Positions 7,546-17,367 are shown, numbered from the stretch's first letter. The stretch: DNA of 64,000 bases from Paenibacillus sp. 32352 (GCF_002042965.1 NZ_MZNT01000008.1:62001-126000), one strand, 5' to 3'. Program-made: numbers and translations. The notes: generated by a model not told the origin, from the letters alone.

Positions 7546-8949
7546 TCACTCAACACTTAATATTTTTTTCAATTCATAATCGAACCTGTGCCATGTTACA
7601 TTCGCATTGACAGATGTAATTGCGTTTCCTTTATTGACAAAGTATAGGTTGCCTGTCGAATCTATATAGGCAGAATGTATAGAGAGATCAGATAGCTTAT
7701 TCATGCTGAAATTCTTTTCCACGGAATAAAAACCGTTTGTTTCTTTAACTAAATCTGCACTAAAACGATTGCTAAATGCTTTTAGGATGACTCGATTTTC
7801 TTGAAGTGAGACGATCTCGACATCGTTACTATTTAATTCAGCATTGAATCCACGAATATTCCCATTAGGTTCAATTAGACCAACTTGTGATGCTGTATTG
7901 ATAGGTCTAAAGGTCTTGAGATCGGCGTCGCTAACAATCCAAATAGATCCATCCTTCTTATTCATAATTCGACTTGGAAGCTGTGTCATACCGGGAATTT
8001 GCTTGGGTGATTGGCCCTTAGTAAGAATAAAGCTGTAAAACACCGGGTACATTTGCCACCACTTTTCGGAATTTGCGTCGTCTTTTCGGGCACCGATTAC
8101 AATTAGTTCGGTATCTGCTCCAATAGTAGTCACAAACCCTAGTGGTTTGTTTTGAACAGAATGAACAGCTGCAAGATCCATGATGTCGATACCACGGTAC
8201 CGGACCATGTTTTCAACCCGCTCTATTGTTTTATCCTTATCGCCTTCAAAGGTATTGATTATTACGCCCGATGATGTAGAGGCAAAATTCTTTATTGTCT
8301 CGACTTCGTTGTTGTTAAGAAGGATCGGGTCCGCTTGCAGGTCCTTGGCGATTTTAATAAATCCCGAAGTTGTTGTATCCAGGTAGAGATAGGAATCATC
8401 TTCATAAAGTATATCGGTAAGAATCTGTTCTTGATCCGTTTCAATTCGCAGTCCTTCGGTGCTGTCCCAGTGCGTTACCCATCCAAATTCGTCATGAACG
8501 AACCTCCAGGTCAGCGGGAAGTAGGTAATATCTTTATACACCAATATGGGGTAAGGTTCATTAGAATTGTTGATGGGCTTGCCGTTTACTGTGATAGGGA
8601 AAGTGGGTAAAGAGGCATTTTGTAATTTTTCAACATGAGAAGCAGCCTCTGGTTTGACGGCAATCCCTTTTGGAGGTAATTTGGTAATCTGAAGTCCGTT
8701 TTCTTGGCTCCAGTAAACTTGTAGCGCGAGCGATTGGCAGTAATCCCAGGTCATTGGAACATACGTAATGTCCTTATAAAGCAATAGGGGGTATTGTGCA
8801 GTTTGATTGTTAATGGAAACGCCATTAAATTGAACCGGAAAGGGAGCTTTGGTCACCGGTAAGGGACTTGTCGCAGTGGTAACTGTTGCAGATAAAATAG
8901 ATAAACTTCCAGCGATTGCAAGGGCGATGACTTTCCTCATCATCCTCAT
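7546..8949 (-). CDS. Secreted stalk-domain (copper amine oxidase N-terminal-like) protein
   Basis: About 467 residues. Start placed at ATG 8949 (GGGAGG nine bases upstream) rather than 8979. The N terminus MRMMRKVIALAIAGSLSIL is a signal peptide. Two similar modules follow (~28-80 and ~95-145): each has FPVQFNGVSINN / FPITVNGKPINN, then YPLLLYKDITYVPMTW / a matching strand, the pattern of 'copper amine oxidase N-terminal-like' stalk domains found in many secreted Paenibacillus proteins. The remaining ~300 residues have propeller-like strands but no motif I can name. Probably extracellular; function unknown. No copper-binding active site is visible. Confidence 0.75.
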   Translation of the reverse strand: MRMMRKVIALAIAGSLSILSATVTTATSPLPVTKAPFPVQFNGVSINNQTAQYPLLLYKDITYVPMTWDYCQSLALQVYWSQENGLQITKLPPKGIAVKPEAASHVEKLQNASLPTFPITVNGKPINNSNEPYPILVYKDITYFPLTWRFVHDEFGWVTHWDSTEGLRIETDQEQILTDILYEDDSYLYLDTTTSGFIKIAKDLQADPILLNNNEVETIKNFASTSSGVIINTFEGDKDKTIERVENMVRYRGIDIMDLAAVHSVQNKPLGFVTTIGADTELIVIGARKDDANSEKWWQMYPVFYSFILTKGQSPKQIPGMTQLPSRIMNKKDGSIWIVSDADLKTFRPINTASQVGLIEPNGNIRGFNAELNSNDVEIVSLQENRVILKAFSNRFSADLVKETNGFYSVEKNFSMNKLSDLSIHSAYIDSTGNLYFVNKGNAITSVNANVTWHRFDYELKKILSVE

Positions 8950-9191
8950 TTCGGTTCCTCCCTTATACTTGTATACCATTTAGACGCGATTTAGGTGAAG
9001 ATGTTTTATTTTGATTCAGTGAATATACAATATATAAGCAGCTGAATGGATATCGTGTTTGTTTATACTACAAATGAATGCGCAAGGAATATTTCTTTTC
9101 AATAATTGACGAAATTGAATAAGATTAGGTAATCTATACTTATTGAATTGTAAAGGATTTCAAATTTATAAAAGGAAGCGGGAATCATTCT

Positions 9192-10157
9192 ATGTCGGAA
9201 CAGTTGCTTTCAAATCGGCCACTTGGCACAACGGGGCTGCTTGTCTCTCCGCTTTGTGTAGGTGGGGCTCCACTTGGAGATATGCCTGAAACCTTTGCTT
9301 TTAGCGCGCCAGAAGAGACTGCGTTAGCAACGATTCGTGCTGCTTTTGCTAGTCCCATCAATTTCCTTGATACGGCTGCGGCCTATGGAGATGGCGAGAG
9401 TGAGCGTCGTATCGGTAAGGTCATTAATGAGAATGGCGGACTCCCGGCGGGTTATGTGCTTGCAACCAAAGCGGACCGCTGCTTAAAGACAGGTGACTTC
9501 AGCGGTGAGCAAATCAAACGTTCCATCGAAGGAAGCCTCGAGCGCCTAGGACTAGATCGTCTGCAATATGTGTACATCCATGATCCCGAACATACGACTT
9601 TTGAAAATGTTATGGGACCGGGCGGCCCTCTTGAGGTATTGAAAAGCTTCAAGGATCAAGGAGTCATCGAGCACATCGGGATGTCTGGCGGTCCCGTTGA
9701 CATGCTGATTCGTTATGTAGAAACCGGAGAGTTCAGCGCGGTTGAGACCCATAACCGATACACGCTGCTCAATCGATCAGCTGAGCCATTACTTGACATC
9801 GCCAATCGATTGGGTGTTGCAGTCATTAACGCAGCCCCTTATGGCAGCGGTATGCTGGCCAAAGGTCCGGATGCCTACTCCCGCTATGCTTATAGCGATG
9901 CACCTCCTTTACTGGTTGAGCGTGCACGGTCGTTTGCGAAGATCTGCCAGGAATACAATGTTCCTCTGGCAGCCGCGGCGCTTCAGTTCTCTATGCGTGA
10001 TCCCCGCGTCACGAGTACGGTCGTAGGCATGTCGAAGCCGGAGCGGGTCGCTCAGACGTTAGAGCTAGCCCAATTCCCGATTCCTGCCGAGCTGTGGTCT
10101 GCGATAGCCGAGATCGAATATGATACGGAAGATCCTGAAGCGAATCGATTCAAATAA
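9192..10157 (+). CDS. Aldo/keto reductase
   Basis: 321 residues, the usual length. The NAD(P)H-dependent (beta/alpha)8 fold is indicated by the catalytic tetrad D60 and Y65 (FLDTAAAYGDGESE), K93 (LATKAD) and H130 (YIHDPEH), and by the C-terminal cofactor loop VVGMSKPERVAQT. It most resembles the branch that includes sugar dehydrogenases such as D-threo-aldose/L-fucose dehydrogenase; the true substrate is unknown. Transcribed alone, with a strong terminator at 10178. Start ATG 9192 is preceded by an AAAGGAAGCGGG-type site. Confidence 0.9.
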   Translation: MSEQLLSNRPLGTTGLLVSPLCVGGAPLGDMPETFAFSAPEETALATIRAAFASPINFLDTAAAYGDGESERRIGKVINENGGLPAGYVLATKADRCLKTGDFSGEQIKRSIEGSLERLGLDRLQYVYIHDPEHTTFENVMGPGGPLEVLKSFKDQGVIEHIGMSGGPVDMLIRYVETGEFSAVETHNRYTLLNRSAEPLLDIANRLGVAVINAAPYGSGMLAKGPDAYSRYAYSDAPPLLVERARSFAKICQEYNVPLAAAALQFSMRDPRVTSTVVGMSKPERVAQTLELAQFPIPAELWSAIAEIEYDTEDPEANRFK

Positions 10158-10177
10158 TAGATTACTAGCGTACATAT

Positions 10178-10212
10178 AAGCTGGCCCCCGACGGAGCCAG
10201 CTTTCGTTTTTT
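10178..10212 (+). terminator. Rho-independent terminator after the aldo/keto reductase
   Basis: Stem AAGCTGGC / GCCAGCTT with a 10-base loop, then TCGTTTTTT. Confidence 0.85.
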
Positions 10213-10322
10213 CCTAAATAGGTCCGGTCCCCATGACACGTATATATCCAAAATCCGGGCAGATTAGCGTAACGCTTTCCCTGTACGTTTCGTCTACAGT
10301 ATAGAATGGAGGGAGGACAGAG

Positions 10323-10805
10323 ATGAATCCACTACTTGTGAAATCGGTAGGTTATTTGGGATTGTTGTTGTGCATCATGTTTTTGCTATACAAAGTGACC
10401 TTGTTTTGGAACCCAATAGCTATACAAAAGCAAACCGTTTCATTCCTGAAAGCAGTCCAGGAGCAAAACTACGACAGAGCTGCGGAACTGTTTGGCTGGG
10501 AAGGGCAGAAGACCGCGGGCAGTAAGGAAAGCGCTTGGAAGCAGCTGGCTGAAGAAGAAGGGGTTCGACTACTATCCTTCAGTAACGTTCGTGCCGAATA
10601 TGATGACGGTTGCTATTGCACGGGCCATGCGGATCTTGTATTCGAGGTGAATGGAAGCCCTGTGCAGGTTAGAGCTGTGATTACGTTTGGAGCTGGTGCA
10701 AGGCCGAAACAAATATGCGCAATTACACCCTCGGGGATGCAGGGCGGTTCCATTGCCCAGATTGCGGCATGGAACTCACTGGCATGCGGGAATAGCTCGT
10801 TTTGA
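10323..10805 (+). CDS. Membrane-anchored hypothetical protein
   Basis: 160 residues after a good site (GGAGGGAGGACAG). One N-terminal membrane helix (~8-25, VGYLGLLLCIMFLLYKV) anchors a small extracellular domain. The helix KQTVSFLKAVQEQNYDRAAELF followed by strands ending in VRAVITFGAG resembles the NTF2-like DUF4878 fold seen in many secreted or lipoprotein-like proteins. Three cysteines (CYC near 98-100 and one near the end) could form disulfides. Not part of an evident operon. Function unknown. Confidence 0.7.
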   Translation: MNPLLVKSVGYLGLLLCIMFLLYKVTLFWNPIAIQKQTVSFLKAVQEQNYDRAAELFGWEGQKTAGSKESAWKQLAEEEGVRLLSFSNVRAEYDDGCYCTGHADLVFEVNGSPVQVRAVITFGAGARPKQICAITPSGMQGGSIAQIAAWNSLACGNSSF

Positions 10806-10840
10806 AGTCTTAGCAACTTGATAAAGTCAGCAACATTAGC

Positions 10841-10862
10841 TAACACTGTATTCACGCTGCGG
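10841..10862 (+). repeat. Dispersed intergenic repeat, family C copy 1
   Basis: GTATTCACGCTGCGG preceded by TAAC; 20 of 22 bases match 19133-19154. Non-coding. Confidence 0.45.
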
Positions 10863-10982
10863 AGCATTCATAGCAGGTATTATAATAGCGCTGATCAATA
10901 TGTTCGGTTGCCTTTTGGACAGCCTCGTTGTGCTAATATGCAGCGTAGTCAACATAAACCAACCATCATAGCGCAGTAAAAA

Positions 10983-11912
10983 CTAAGGTGTTTTTTCGGC
11001 AGTAGTCTGATTGTTGTTAAGATTCGTCTCATCTGATTTGTCATTTTCTCCCGAATTGAGTTGTTCAGTAATAAACGATAGAAAAGCCTTAACTGCGGGC
11101 GATAACGTTTCAGCTGATCTAAATATACATCCAATCGTTCGAATGAAAGCCGGCTGCAGAGGTTTCACATGAATTTTTGCTTGATAACGCGGAAGAGCCA
11201 GCTCAGGCAAGATGGTTACACCAAATCCTTCTTCAACCATTGATATGATAGAATAAGTGTTGTGTAAATTGTATTTCACATTAAGTCGTACCCCCGTACC
11301 CATCAAAATTTCATCCAATAGTTTTTCGTATCCTTTTACATTGATATAAGGAAGTTTGGCGATATCCTCTAATTTTACATCAGACAGATGACTTAACGGA
11401 CTATTTTCTGGCAAAACGACCAGCATAGAATCACGTACAAATGCTTCAAAACATAAGTCTGCCGACTCGATTGAAAATCCAATATCAACTTTTCCGTCTT
11501 TAACCCAGTCCGTAATCTCGTTATAATCTCCCTCTATAATTTGAAAATCAATTTTAGGAAATCTTCGGTTATACAATCTCATTAGATTTGGGAGCCATTT
11601 AGTCATAAAACTTGGAAAGCAAGCAATTTTAATTGTACCGAACTCAACATTCAGCAACTTGTTTGCTTTTTGTAGGATAATGGAATCCTGATTAAATATC
11701 TCTCTGACATGAGGTAGGATCACGTTGCCGGCTGAGGTTAATCTCATTGTTCGATTGACCCGTTCAAATAACTTCACTCCTAAGTTTTTTTCTAATGAAG
11801 CTATGGAGTGGCTTACTGCTGATTGCGTCATGTTCAGGTTTTCACCTGCTTTTGTAAAACTCCCGGTCTCAACGATTTTCAGAAAAACTTCGAGTTGAAG
11901 ATGGTTAAGCAT
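10983..11912 (-). CDS. LysR-family transcriptional regulator
   Basis: About 309 residues. Start placed at ATG 11912 (GAGGTT before it), giving the standard MLNHLQLEVFLKIVETGSFT beginning; the longer frame from 11930 has no site. Winged helix-turn-helix at ~18-40 (KAGENLNMTQSAVSHSIASL), then a periplasmic-binding-like effector domain (~90-295). The divergent acetyltransferase gene at 12038, 125 bases away, is the likely target together with the regulator itself. The effector is unknown. Confidence 0.92.
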   Translation of the reverse strand: MLNHLQLEVFLKIVETGSFTKAGENLNMTQSAVSHSIASLEKNLGVKLFERVNRTMRLTSAGNVILPHVREIFNQDSIILQKANKLLNVEFGTIKIACFPSFMTKWLPNLMRLYNRRFPKIDFQIIEGDYNEITDWVKDGKVDIGFSIESADLCFEAFVRDSMLVVLPENSPLSHLSDVKLEDIAKLPYINVKGYEKLLDEILMGTGVRLNVKYNLHNTYSIISMVEEGFGVTILPELALPRYQAKIHVKPLQPAFIRTIGCIFRSAETLSPAVKAFLSFITEQLNSGENDKSDETNLNNNQTTAEKTP

Positions 11913-12037
11913 AGAACCTCTTTTCCACATGAATACAATTCATGTATTAAGCGAAAATTATTCATTCGATAAATCTACAGTTCTATTTTATACTTTTTTT
12001 ATACAATTGAATCAAGGCTAACATGGGGGGCAAAAAA

Positions 12038-12472
12038 ATGATTGATGTAAGAGAAATGACCATTAGTGATTACGATCAGGCATACCGTTTATGGAGCGAA
12101 ATTGAAGGTCTTGCTTTAAGCGAAGCCGATTCAAGATCAAGTATTGATTCTTACTTAAAGCGGAACGCAGGGTTAAGCTACATAGCTGAAACTGACGGCA
12201 AAGTAATCGGTACGATACTCGCAGGACATGATGGGCGAAGAGGATTTATTTACCATTTAGCAGTTGATCCAGATTTTCGCAAGCGAAAACTCGGACTTAA
12301 ATTGGTGAGCAAAAGCTTACAGAGTTTAGCAGAGCAAGGAATTGATAAGTGCCATATTTTCGTAATAGACAACAATTTTACGGGCAATCTTTTCTGGTCT
12401 GCTGCAGGATGGGAAAAGAGAAGCGGCTTCTTCGTTTATTCAAAAGACACTAGATCCGGAGACGGTATATGA
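12038..12472 (+). CDS. GNAT-family N-acetyltransferase
   Basis: 144 residues from ATG 12038, which follows GGGGGG; the upstream ATG at 12023 overlaps that site. The acetyl-CoA-binding motif A is visible as HLAVDPDFRKRKLGLKLV, and motif B as NNFTGNLFWSAAGWEKR. Single-domain GNAT enzymes transfer acetyl groups to amines of proteins, amino acids, drugs or small metabolites; the substrate cannot be read from the sequence. It is divergent from the LysR regulator and is followed 54 bases later by a second GNAT gene, so the two may be co-transcribed. Confidence 0.9.
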   Translation: MIDVREMTISDYDQAYRLWSEIEGLALSEADSRSSIDSYLKRNAGLSYIAETDGKVIGTILAGHDGRRGFIYHLAVDPDFRKRKLGLKLVSKSLQSLAEQGIDKCHIFVIDNNFTGNLFWSAAGWEKRSGFFVYSKDTRSGDGI

Positions 12473-12526
12473 AGCTTTCAAAGTCAGAGCTTGCGGAGTT
12501 ATTAACATTTGAAAGTGAGGTAGAGA

Positions 12527-13051
12527 ATGAAAATAGTAGAAGCTACAAAAGATAACTTGACGGAAATCATGTTATTTTACAATGAGATGTGTGAAGTGCT
12601 TGGGCAGAAAAGTTTTTTGCCTGATGGAAATAAAGGTGGGTTCCCATCACAAGCCATGGTTGAAGCTGCGATAAAGGAAGGTTGTCAGTTCATTGGTATA
12701 GAGGATAAAAAAATTGTCGCAGCGTATATCTTAAGCCATGATTGTGATGACGCATATCAATCAGTACATTGGCATATTAATGCATCAAAAGATGAAGTGA
12801 TGATTATTCACGCACTGCGTGTTTTGCCGGAATATGGTGGTCGTGGATATTCAAAGAGACTTGTTGAGCATGCAATTAAGACCGCAAAGGACAAAAAGCA
12901 AAAAGCTATAAGATTAGATTGTCTCAAGGGCAACGATATACCTGCGAAAATGTATATGTCGTATGGATTTGAGTATGTGGACACCGTAGATATTACTTAT
13001 ATTGATATAGGTATTCCAAGGAAATTTCAGCTTTATGAACTTGTTTTGTAA
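12527..13051 (+). CDS. GNAT-family N-acetyltransferase
   Basis: 174 residues; ATG 12527 follows AAGTGAGG. Motif A: ALRVLPEYGGRGYSKRLVEH, with the expected R/Q-x-x-G-x-G/A pyrophosphate loop; motif B: LDCLKGNDIPAKMYMSYGFEYVDT. The arrangement fits acetyl-CoA-dependent transfer to an amine; the substrate is unknown. It is the second gene behind the LysR-controlled promoter and differs clearly in sequence from its neighbour, so it is not a recent duplicate. Confidence 0.9.
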   Translation: MKIVEATKDNLTEIMLFYNEMCEVLGQKSFLPDGNKGGFPSQAMVEAAIKEGCQFIGIEDKKIVAAYILSHDCDDAYQSVHWHINASKDEVMIIHALRVLPEYGGRGYSKRLVEHAIKTAKDKKQKAIRLDCLKGNDIPAKMYMSYGFEYVDTVDITYIDIGIPRKFQLYELVL

Positions 13052-13380
13052 TATAGCTGAAAATTTCCTGCTGAGGATAATCCCCAGACAAATGCCAAAG
13101 CACCAAAACACAACAAACAGGAGTAAGATCGCCGTGGATCTTGCTCCTTGTAGCTTATCCATTGCCTATCGCTCTCCCGGCGCATACATATAGATGCAAT
13201 CTTCTCCGATATTTTCTCTTTACCTGCCCTCAGAACGACATCAGAATCCTTCTACTAAACCCCTTAAGGAAAAAGAGTTCAACTGGCTGAACTCATAATA
13301 CGAAAGAGCAGATTAGCAGATATTGTGTTAAAGTGTGGTTATTGAACGAATAAATTCTTTATAGAAGAGGAAGTGCTCTT
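13052..13380. other. Intergenic stretch without a gene
   Basis: About 330 bases. I see no convincing ORF or terminator. The only clear signal is the ribosome binding site AGAGGAAG directly before the VOC gene at 13381. Confidence 0.5.
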
Positions 13381-13719
13381 GTGAAATTAAACCATCTCAA
13401 TCTAACGGTCAGCGACGTTAAAGCTACAATTGATTTTTTGGTGAAATATTTCGGATTGCAAATTGGGAACACACGCGGCAATACATTCGCTGTACTATTT
13501 GACGATAGCGGGTTAGTACTTACTTTGATGAAAGGTAATCAAGTCAGCTATCCCAACACCTTTCATATCGGCTTCATTCAAGAAAGCGAGGATCGGGTGA
13601 ACGAAATCAATCAACGCATGAAGGATGATGGGTTTGATGTGGAACCACCACAACGTTCACACGCATGGACGTTCTATGTACAGGCGCCTGGTGGATTTAC
13701 TGTCGAGGTTCTGAGTTAA
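13381..13719 (+). CDS. VOC-family (glyoxalase/bleomycin-resistance-like) protein
   Basis: 112 residues from GTG 13381 with AGAGGAAG upstream. It starts MKLNHLNLTVSDVKATIDFL, the classic first strand and helix of the vicinal-oxygen-chelate fold with a metal-binding His (H5), and ends with AWTFYVQAPGGFTVEVLS, the last strand with its Glu. One subunit has two beta-alpha-beta-beta-beta modules; the protein probably dimerises. Members include glyoxalases, dioxygenases and drug-binding resistance proteins. The exact role is unknown. Confidence 0.85.
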   Translation: MKLNHLNLTVSDVKATIDFLVKYFGLQIGNTRGNTFAVLFDDSGLVLTLMKGNQVSYPNTFHIGFIQESEDRVNEINQRMKDDGFDVEPPQRSHAWTFYVQAPGGFTVEVLS

Positions 13720-13914
13720 TTGATTATGCTAGGGTACGATAGCGAAATTATGTCTGGAACAAGCGCCACGGAAACCTTTTGCTAATTGTTGAAGTAAAGG
13801 GAAAATAAGGACCAATAAACCCGCCCAACGAATGAGGCTTTATAATCATTGACGAATTGTGTCAAAGAAGGGCACTATGAAAGGAAACTATGACCAAGAA
13901 AGGTAGAGTGCCAA

Positions 13915-16446
13915 ATGCAAGCCATTCGTCATCGTCATAGCACTATGTTCATTGTCGTGCTGTTGACGCTTCTTTTCACCGGAACCATTATGCCATCCTT
14001 CGCCAATGATGCCTATGCTGATGTTTCTTGGCCCACTTCTCCGCCAGCGGCTGTATGTAGCGATACAAGTTTATTAAGTGGTCCAAGCGTCGCTCCTGAT
14101 GGGGCTGTGATAGTGCCGGCAGGGGATAATAGCGACTTCGATTTCAATCGGCCAGGGGCTACGTTCTGGTTTGAGTCAGGAACACACACGCTTGCAGATG
14201 ATATTTATGGTCAAATTAATGCGAAGGCCAACACGACCTATATTGGAGCTCCAGGCGCTATTCTCGATGGACGGAATATGAATTTGTATGCATTCACGGG
14301 CGACGTGCCGAACGTAACCATTCAGCATCTCACCATCACAAACTTTGGCCGGGGCAATGATAACAATAACGAAGGCGTCGTCAACCACGATGCCGGTACC
14401 GGTTGGACTATTCAATATAATACGATTTTCAATAATGACGGCGCAGGCGTATTTCTAGGCACTGATAATGTTGTCCGTTACAATTGCTTGAAGGATAACG
14501 GTCAGTATGGCTTTAGTATGTATAAACCTCCGATTGAAGGGGACTCTGCCATTAAAAATATCGTGCTCGACCATAACGAAATTGCCGGCAATAATACGGA
14601 TAATTGGGAAGCTCAGATTCCCGGCTGCGGCTGTACAGGCGGCGGCAAATTTTGGGATGTGAAAGGCGCGAAGATTACCAACAACTACATACACGATAAC
14701 AAAGGAACCGGTCTGTGGGCAGATACGAATAACATCGATTTCCTGATTGAAGGGAATTGGATTGACCATAACGACGGTGAAGGCATTTGGTACGAAATTA
14801 GTTACAACGCTACGATCCGAAACAATACGATCAGCCGCAATGCATGGGCAAGCGGAAATAACAATCAAGGATCGCCCGGCCCAGCCATTTACCTATCCGA
14901 ATCGGGCGGTGATGCACGTCTTGCTTCGACTGTAAGCGGGGCGCCAAAGATCCGAATCTACAATAATTCGTTCATCAATAATTTCTCGGGCGTTTCTATC
15001 TATGAAAATGCAAACCGGTTCTGTAATTCAAACGGCAATACAAGTAAGGGATACTGTACGCCATTCGTGATTCCAACGATTATTCCCGACTCCCACAACT
15101 ATGATTACCCGAATCCGATTAGTGAGACGCATCCTTGCTATACCGATATTGCCGCCGAACCATACAGGACCGACTGCCGCTGGCATGCAAGCGAGATTGA
15201 GGTAAATAACAACGAGTTTCATTTTGACGAGAATGTTGTGCCATGCGCGGGGACTTATTGCGGTGTACAGGCTTTGATTGCAACAGGAGCCGATAATATA
15301 CCGTGGTCGCCCTATACCGTTGCTGGTGTTCAAAATGATGTGATGTTCGGGAACAATAATCGCTTCCATGATAATCAATACTTTGGCAATTGGCGCTTTG
15401 CCACAGGATACGGAGAAGCCGTGTCGTTTAATGCTTGGAGATCTGTGCCATTTAGCCAAGATATGAAAAGCACATTCAACGGTGATCCTGACTTTGGCGG
15501 TTCAAGCGGCGGCACGCCGCCTGCTGCACCTGCTGCAAATGATCTGGACGCGGATACGGCTACTCTAGAAGGTTCTATCGGAGAGTGGCAGAACTGGTAC
15601 TCTGCAACAGTCTCGCAGTCTGCTTATGAGATGAATAGCGGAAAGCACAGTCTTCGTATCGATGTTACCGACCCATGGGGCTGGGGAGTGCTTTCGAATT
15701 GGCCTGGATTTTCAACGACAGCAGGATTGAAGAAACTCAGCTTCTGGGGAAAGCTTGGTTCGGGGACAAGCATACAACCCAAGATGATTGTAAAATGGCT
15801 GGATAGCAACAAGAAGGTACTGCAAACGAACGAACTCAGATCACCTGCTCTGACGACCGCGTGGCAGCAATCGTCTGCATTGGTTGATGCACCTGAAGGA
15901 GCATCGACCGTGCTCGTTTCTTTTATCGGATTGGGGGAACCAGGGGATTATTTTTACCTGGATGACATGGTAGTAGGCGATGCACCTAATGTGCTTGATG
16001 CCGACACAGCTGGCGGTGAAGCCTCGGCCGGTCAGTGGCAGTCCTGGTATTCCGCTTCTGTTACGGCATCGACATACGAAGCGCATCGTGGGGCCGGCAG
16101 CCTTCGAGTAGACGTAACGGATCCATGGGGTTGGGGCGTAGTAGCCGCAAATTGGCCAGGGTTTACGTCGAGCGCTGGCAATAAGCGGGTGAGTTATTGG
16201 GTCAAGCAAGGTACCGGATCTATATCCGAGGTGACGCTCAGGGTTAAATGGTTTGATAGAAGCCAGACACTAATGCAAACCGATCTTATACCGCTGAGTA
16301 GTTTATCGACGAACTGGCAGCAGGCTGTCGCTAACATTACCGCGCCGAACGGGACTGCAAATGTCCATCTCGAGATATATAGCCCGTCAGGAGTTTCGGG
16401 TGATAGTCTTTACCTGGATGAGATCATTATTGCCGATGCTAACTAA
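13915..16446 (+). CDS. Secreted right-handed parallel beta-helix protein with two C-terminal sandwich modules
   Basis: 843 residues. Signal peptide (~1-31: FIVVLLTLLFTGTIMPSFA). Residues ~85-400 carry repeated N-rich turns (NVTIQHLTITNFG, WTIQYNTIFNND, NATIRNNTISRN), typical of the right-handed beta-helix fold of polysaccharide lyases and related enzymes. After a Gly/Pro/Ala linker (~525-540) come two homologous ~150-residue modules (start ~543 and ~693) sharing LDADTA, TDPWGWGV and NWPGF; they look like carbohydrate-binding sandwiches. Several cysteine pairs in the helix may form disulfides. Probably extracellular polysaccharide degradation or binding; no specific catalytic motif was identified. 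Transcribed alone. Confidence 0.85.
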   Translation: MQAIRHRHSTMFIVVLLTLLFTGTIMPSFANDAYADVSWPTSPPAAVCSDTSLLSGPSVAPDGAVIVPAGDNSDFDFNRPGATFWFESGTHTLADDIYGQINAKANTTYIGAPGAILDGRNMNLYAFTGDVPNVTIQHLTITNFGRGNDNNNEGVVNHDAGTGWTIQYNTIFNNDGAGVFLGTDNVVRYNCLKDNGQYGFSMYKPPIEGDSAIKNIVLDHNEIAGNNTDNWEAQIPGCGCTGGGKFWDVKGAKITNNYIHDNKGTGLWADTNNIDFLIEGNWIDHNDGEGIWYEISYNATIRNNTISRNAWASGNNNQGSPGPAIYLSESGGDARLASTVSGAPKIRIYNNSFINNFSGVSIYENANRFCNSNGNTSKGYCTPFVIPTIIPDSHNYDYPNPISETHPCYTDIAAEPYRTDCRWHASEIEVNNNEFHFDENVVPCAGTYCGVQALIATGADNIPWSPYTVAGVQNDVMFGNNNRFHDNQYFGNWRFATGYGEAVSFNAWRSVPFSQDMKSTFNGDPDFGGSSGGTPPAAPAANDLDADTATLEGSIGEWQNWYSATVSQSAYEMNSGKHSLRIDVTDPWGWGVLSNWPGFSTTAGLKKLSFWGKLGSGTSIQPKMIVKWLDSNKKVLQTNELRSPALTTAWQQSSALVDAPEGASTVLVSFIGLGEPGDYFYLDDMVVGDAPNVLDADTAGGEASAGQWQSWYSASVTASTYEAHRGAGSLRVDVTDPWGWGVVAANWPGFTSSAGNKRVSYWVKQGTGSISEVTLRVKWFDRSQTLMQTDLIPLSSLSTNWQQAVANITAPNGTANVHLEIYSPSGVSGDSLYLDEIIIADAN

Positions 16447-16602
16447 GTCGGGCATAGGCAAACAGGTCTTGCAACCGGATAAGAAAATGGCGGCAAAAAT
16501 TTAGAACTGATAAACGGCCTCCGATGACAGGGGCGATTCTCTTTTCAGTTGTCCGCGGATTGGATACAATTGGTTATGACAGCAAACACATAGATTAAAT
16601 TT

Positions 16603-16635
16603 AAGGGCGTCCTGCAGCGGCGCCCTTTTCATTTT
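16603..16635 (+). terminator. Rho-independent terminator
   Basis: Stem AAGGGCG / CGCCCTT with an 11-base loop, then TTTCATTTTT. It probably ends the beta-helix transcript. Confidence 0.7.
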
Positions 16636-16652
16636 TCCTTTTAACTGTTGCG

Positions 16653-16677
16653 ATGAACCGTATTATAAGTGACGGCA
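16653..16677 (+). repeat. Dispersed intergenic repeat, family B copy 2
   Basis: AACCGTATTATAAGTGACGG, nearly identical to the copy at 1508-1532, fifteen kilobases away. Confidence 0.5.
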
Positions 16678-16776
16678 GTTCATGTCTTGCATGTAGTTGT
16701 ACGTTTCAGCGTGATCCAATCAAAGCATTAGATGAATCGCTCAAATAAAGGGCAGATAGAGCAATAGCGACAGGAA

Positions 16777-17367
16777 CTATCCCAGCAGTTCTTTGGCTCC
16801 GTTCATCACTAAGGGCAAAGACTGTTTAACGAATGATTCCGCACTTATTAGACACCCCTCTTTGTTCCAAACGTAAGCCGCCCCATACATCCCCCAACTT
16901 AACAAGATAGTAGCTGTATTTATTGAGAATTGCGTGTTTGGATTCGATTGCATCTTGTCTTTGTCAATAAAGGAAAGAAGTATCGTTTGAATTTTTTCCT
17001 TTATTTGAATTTCAAATACAGATACAAGCGATGGATTTCTTCTTTTGCACATAGTGCTTAGACTCTTGTGAAATTCGCATATCCCCAGAAAAATACTCTG
17101 AATTGTTTCTTCATTCAATACTTCGTGCCCGCTTATTCTACCATTTATGATTGTCATAAATGATTCCATTAGTCTGGCCTCAAGAATTTCGTATTTATCT
17201 AAAAAGTGCGCATAAAAAGTCGCTCTGTTAACAGTAGCCCGCTCTGCAATATCCCTAACGGTTATTGATTCAAAGTCTTTTTCTTGAATTAGTGAAGCAA
17301 AAGCGTCTTGAAGAAGTCGCCGTGTACGTAACACACGAGGATCAGCTTCATTCTTTTTAATTGTCAT
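16777..17367 (-). CDS. TetR/AcrR-family repressor of the adjacent MFS pump
   Basis: 196 residues. N-terminal helix-turn-helix: TRRLLQDAFASLIQEKDFES then ITVRDIAERATVNRATFYAH, followed by FLDKYEIL, the usual link to the ligand-binding helices. The C-terminal ~130 residues vary with the ligand and give no clue. It is divergent from the MFS efflux gene at 17681; three ACAAC/GTTGT palindromes lie in the 176 bases between them. The usual logic is that the pump's substrate releases the repressor. Confidence 0.92.
   Translation of the reverse strand: MTIKKNEADPRVLRTRRLLQDAFASLIQEKDFESITVRDIAERATVNRATFYAHFLDKYEILEARLMESFMTIINGRISGHEVLNEETIQSIFLGICEFHKSLSTMCKRRNPSLVSVFEIQIKEKIQTILLSFIDKDKMQSNPNTQFSINTATILLSWGMYGAAYVWNKEGCLISAESFVKQSLPLVMNGAKELLG

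Larger units (their letters stand above)
16447..16776. other. Intergenic stretch between convergent genes
   Basis: No gene is seen. It holds the terminator at 16603-16635 and a copy of dispersed repeat family B (16653-16677). Confidence 0.55.
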
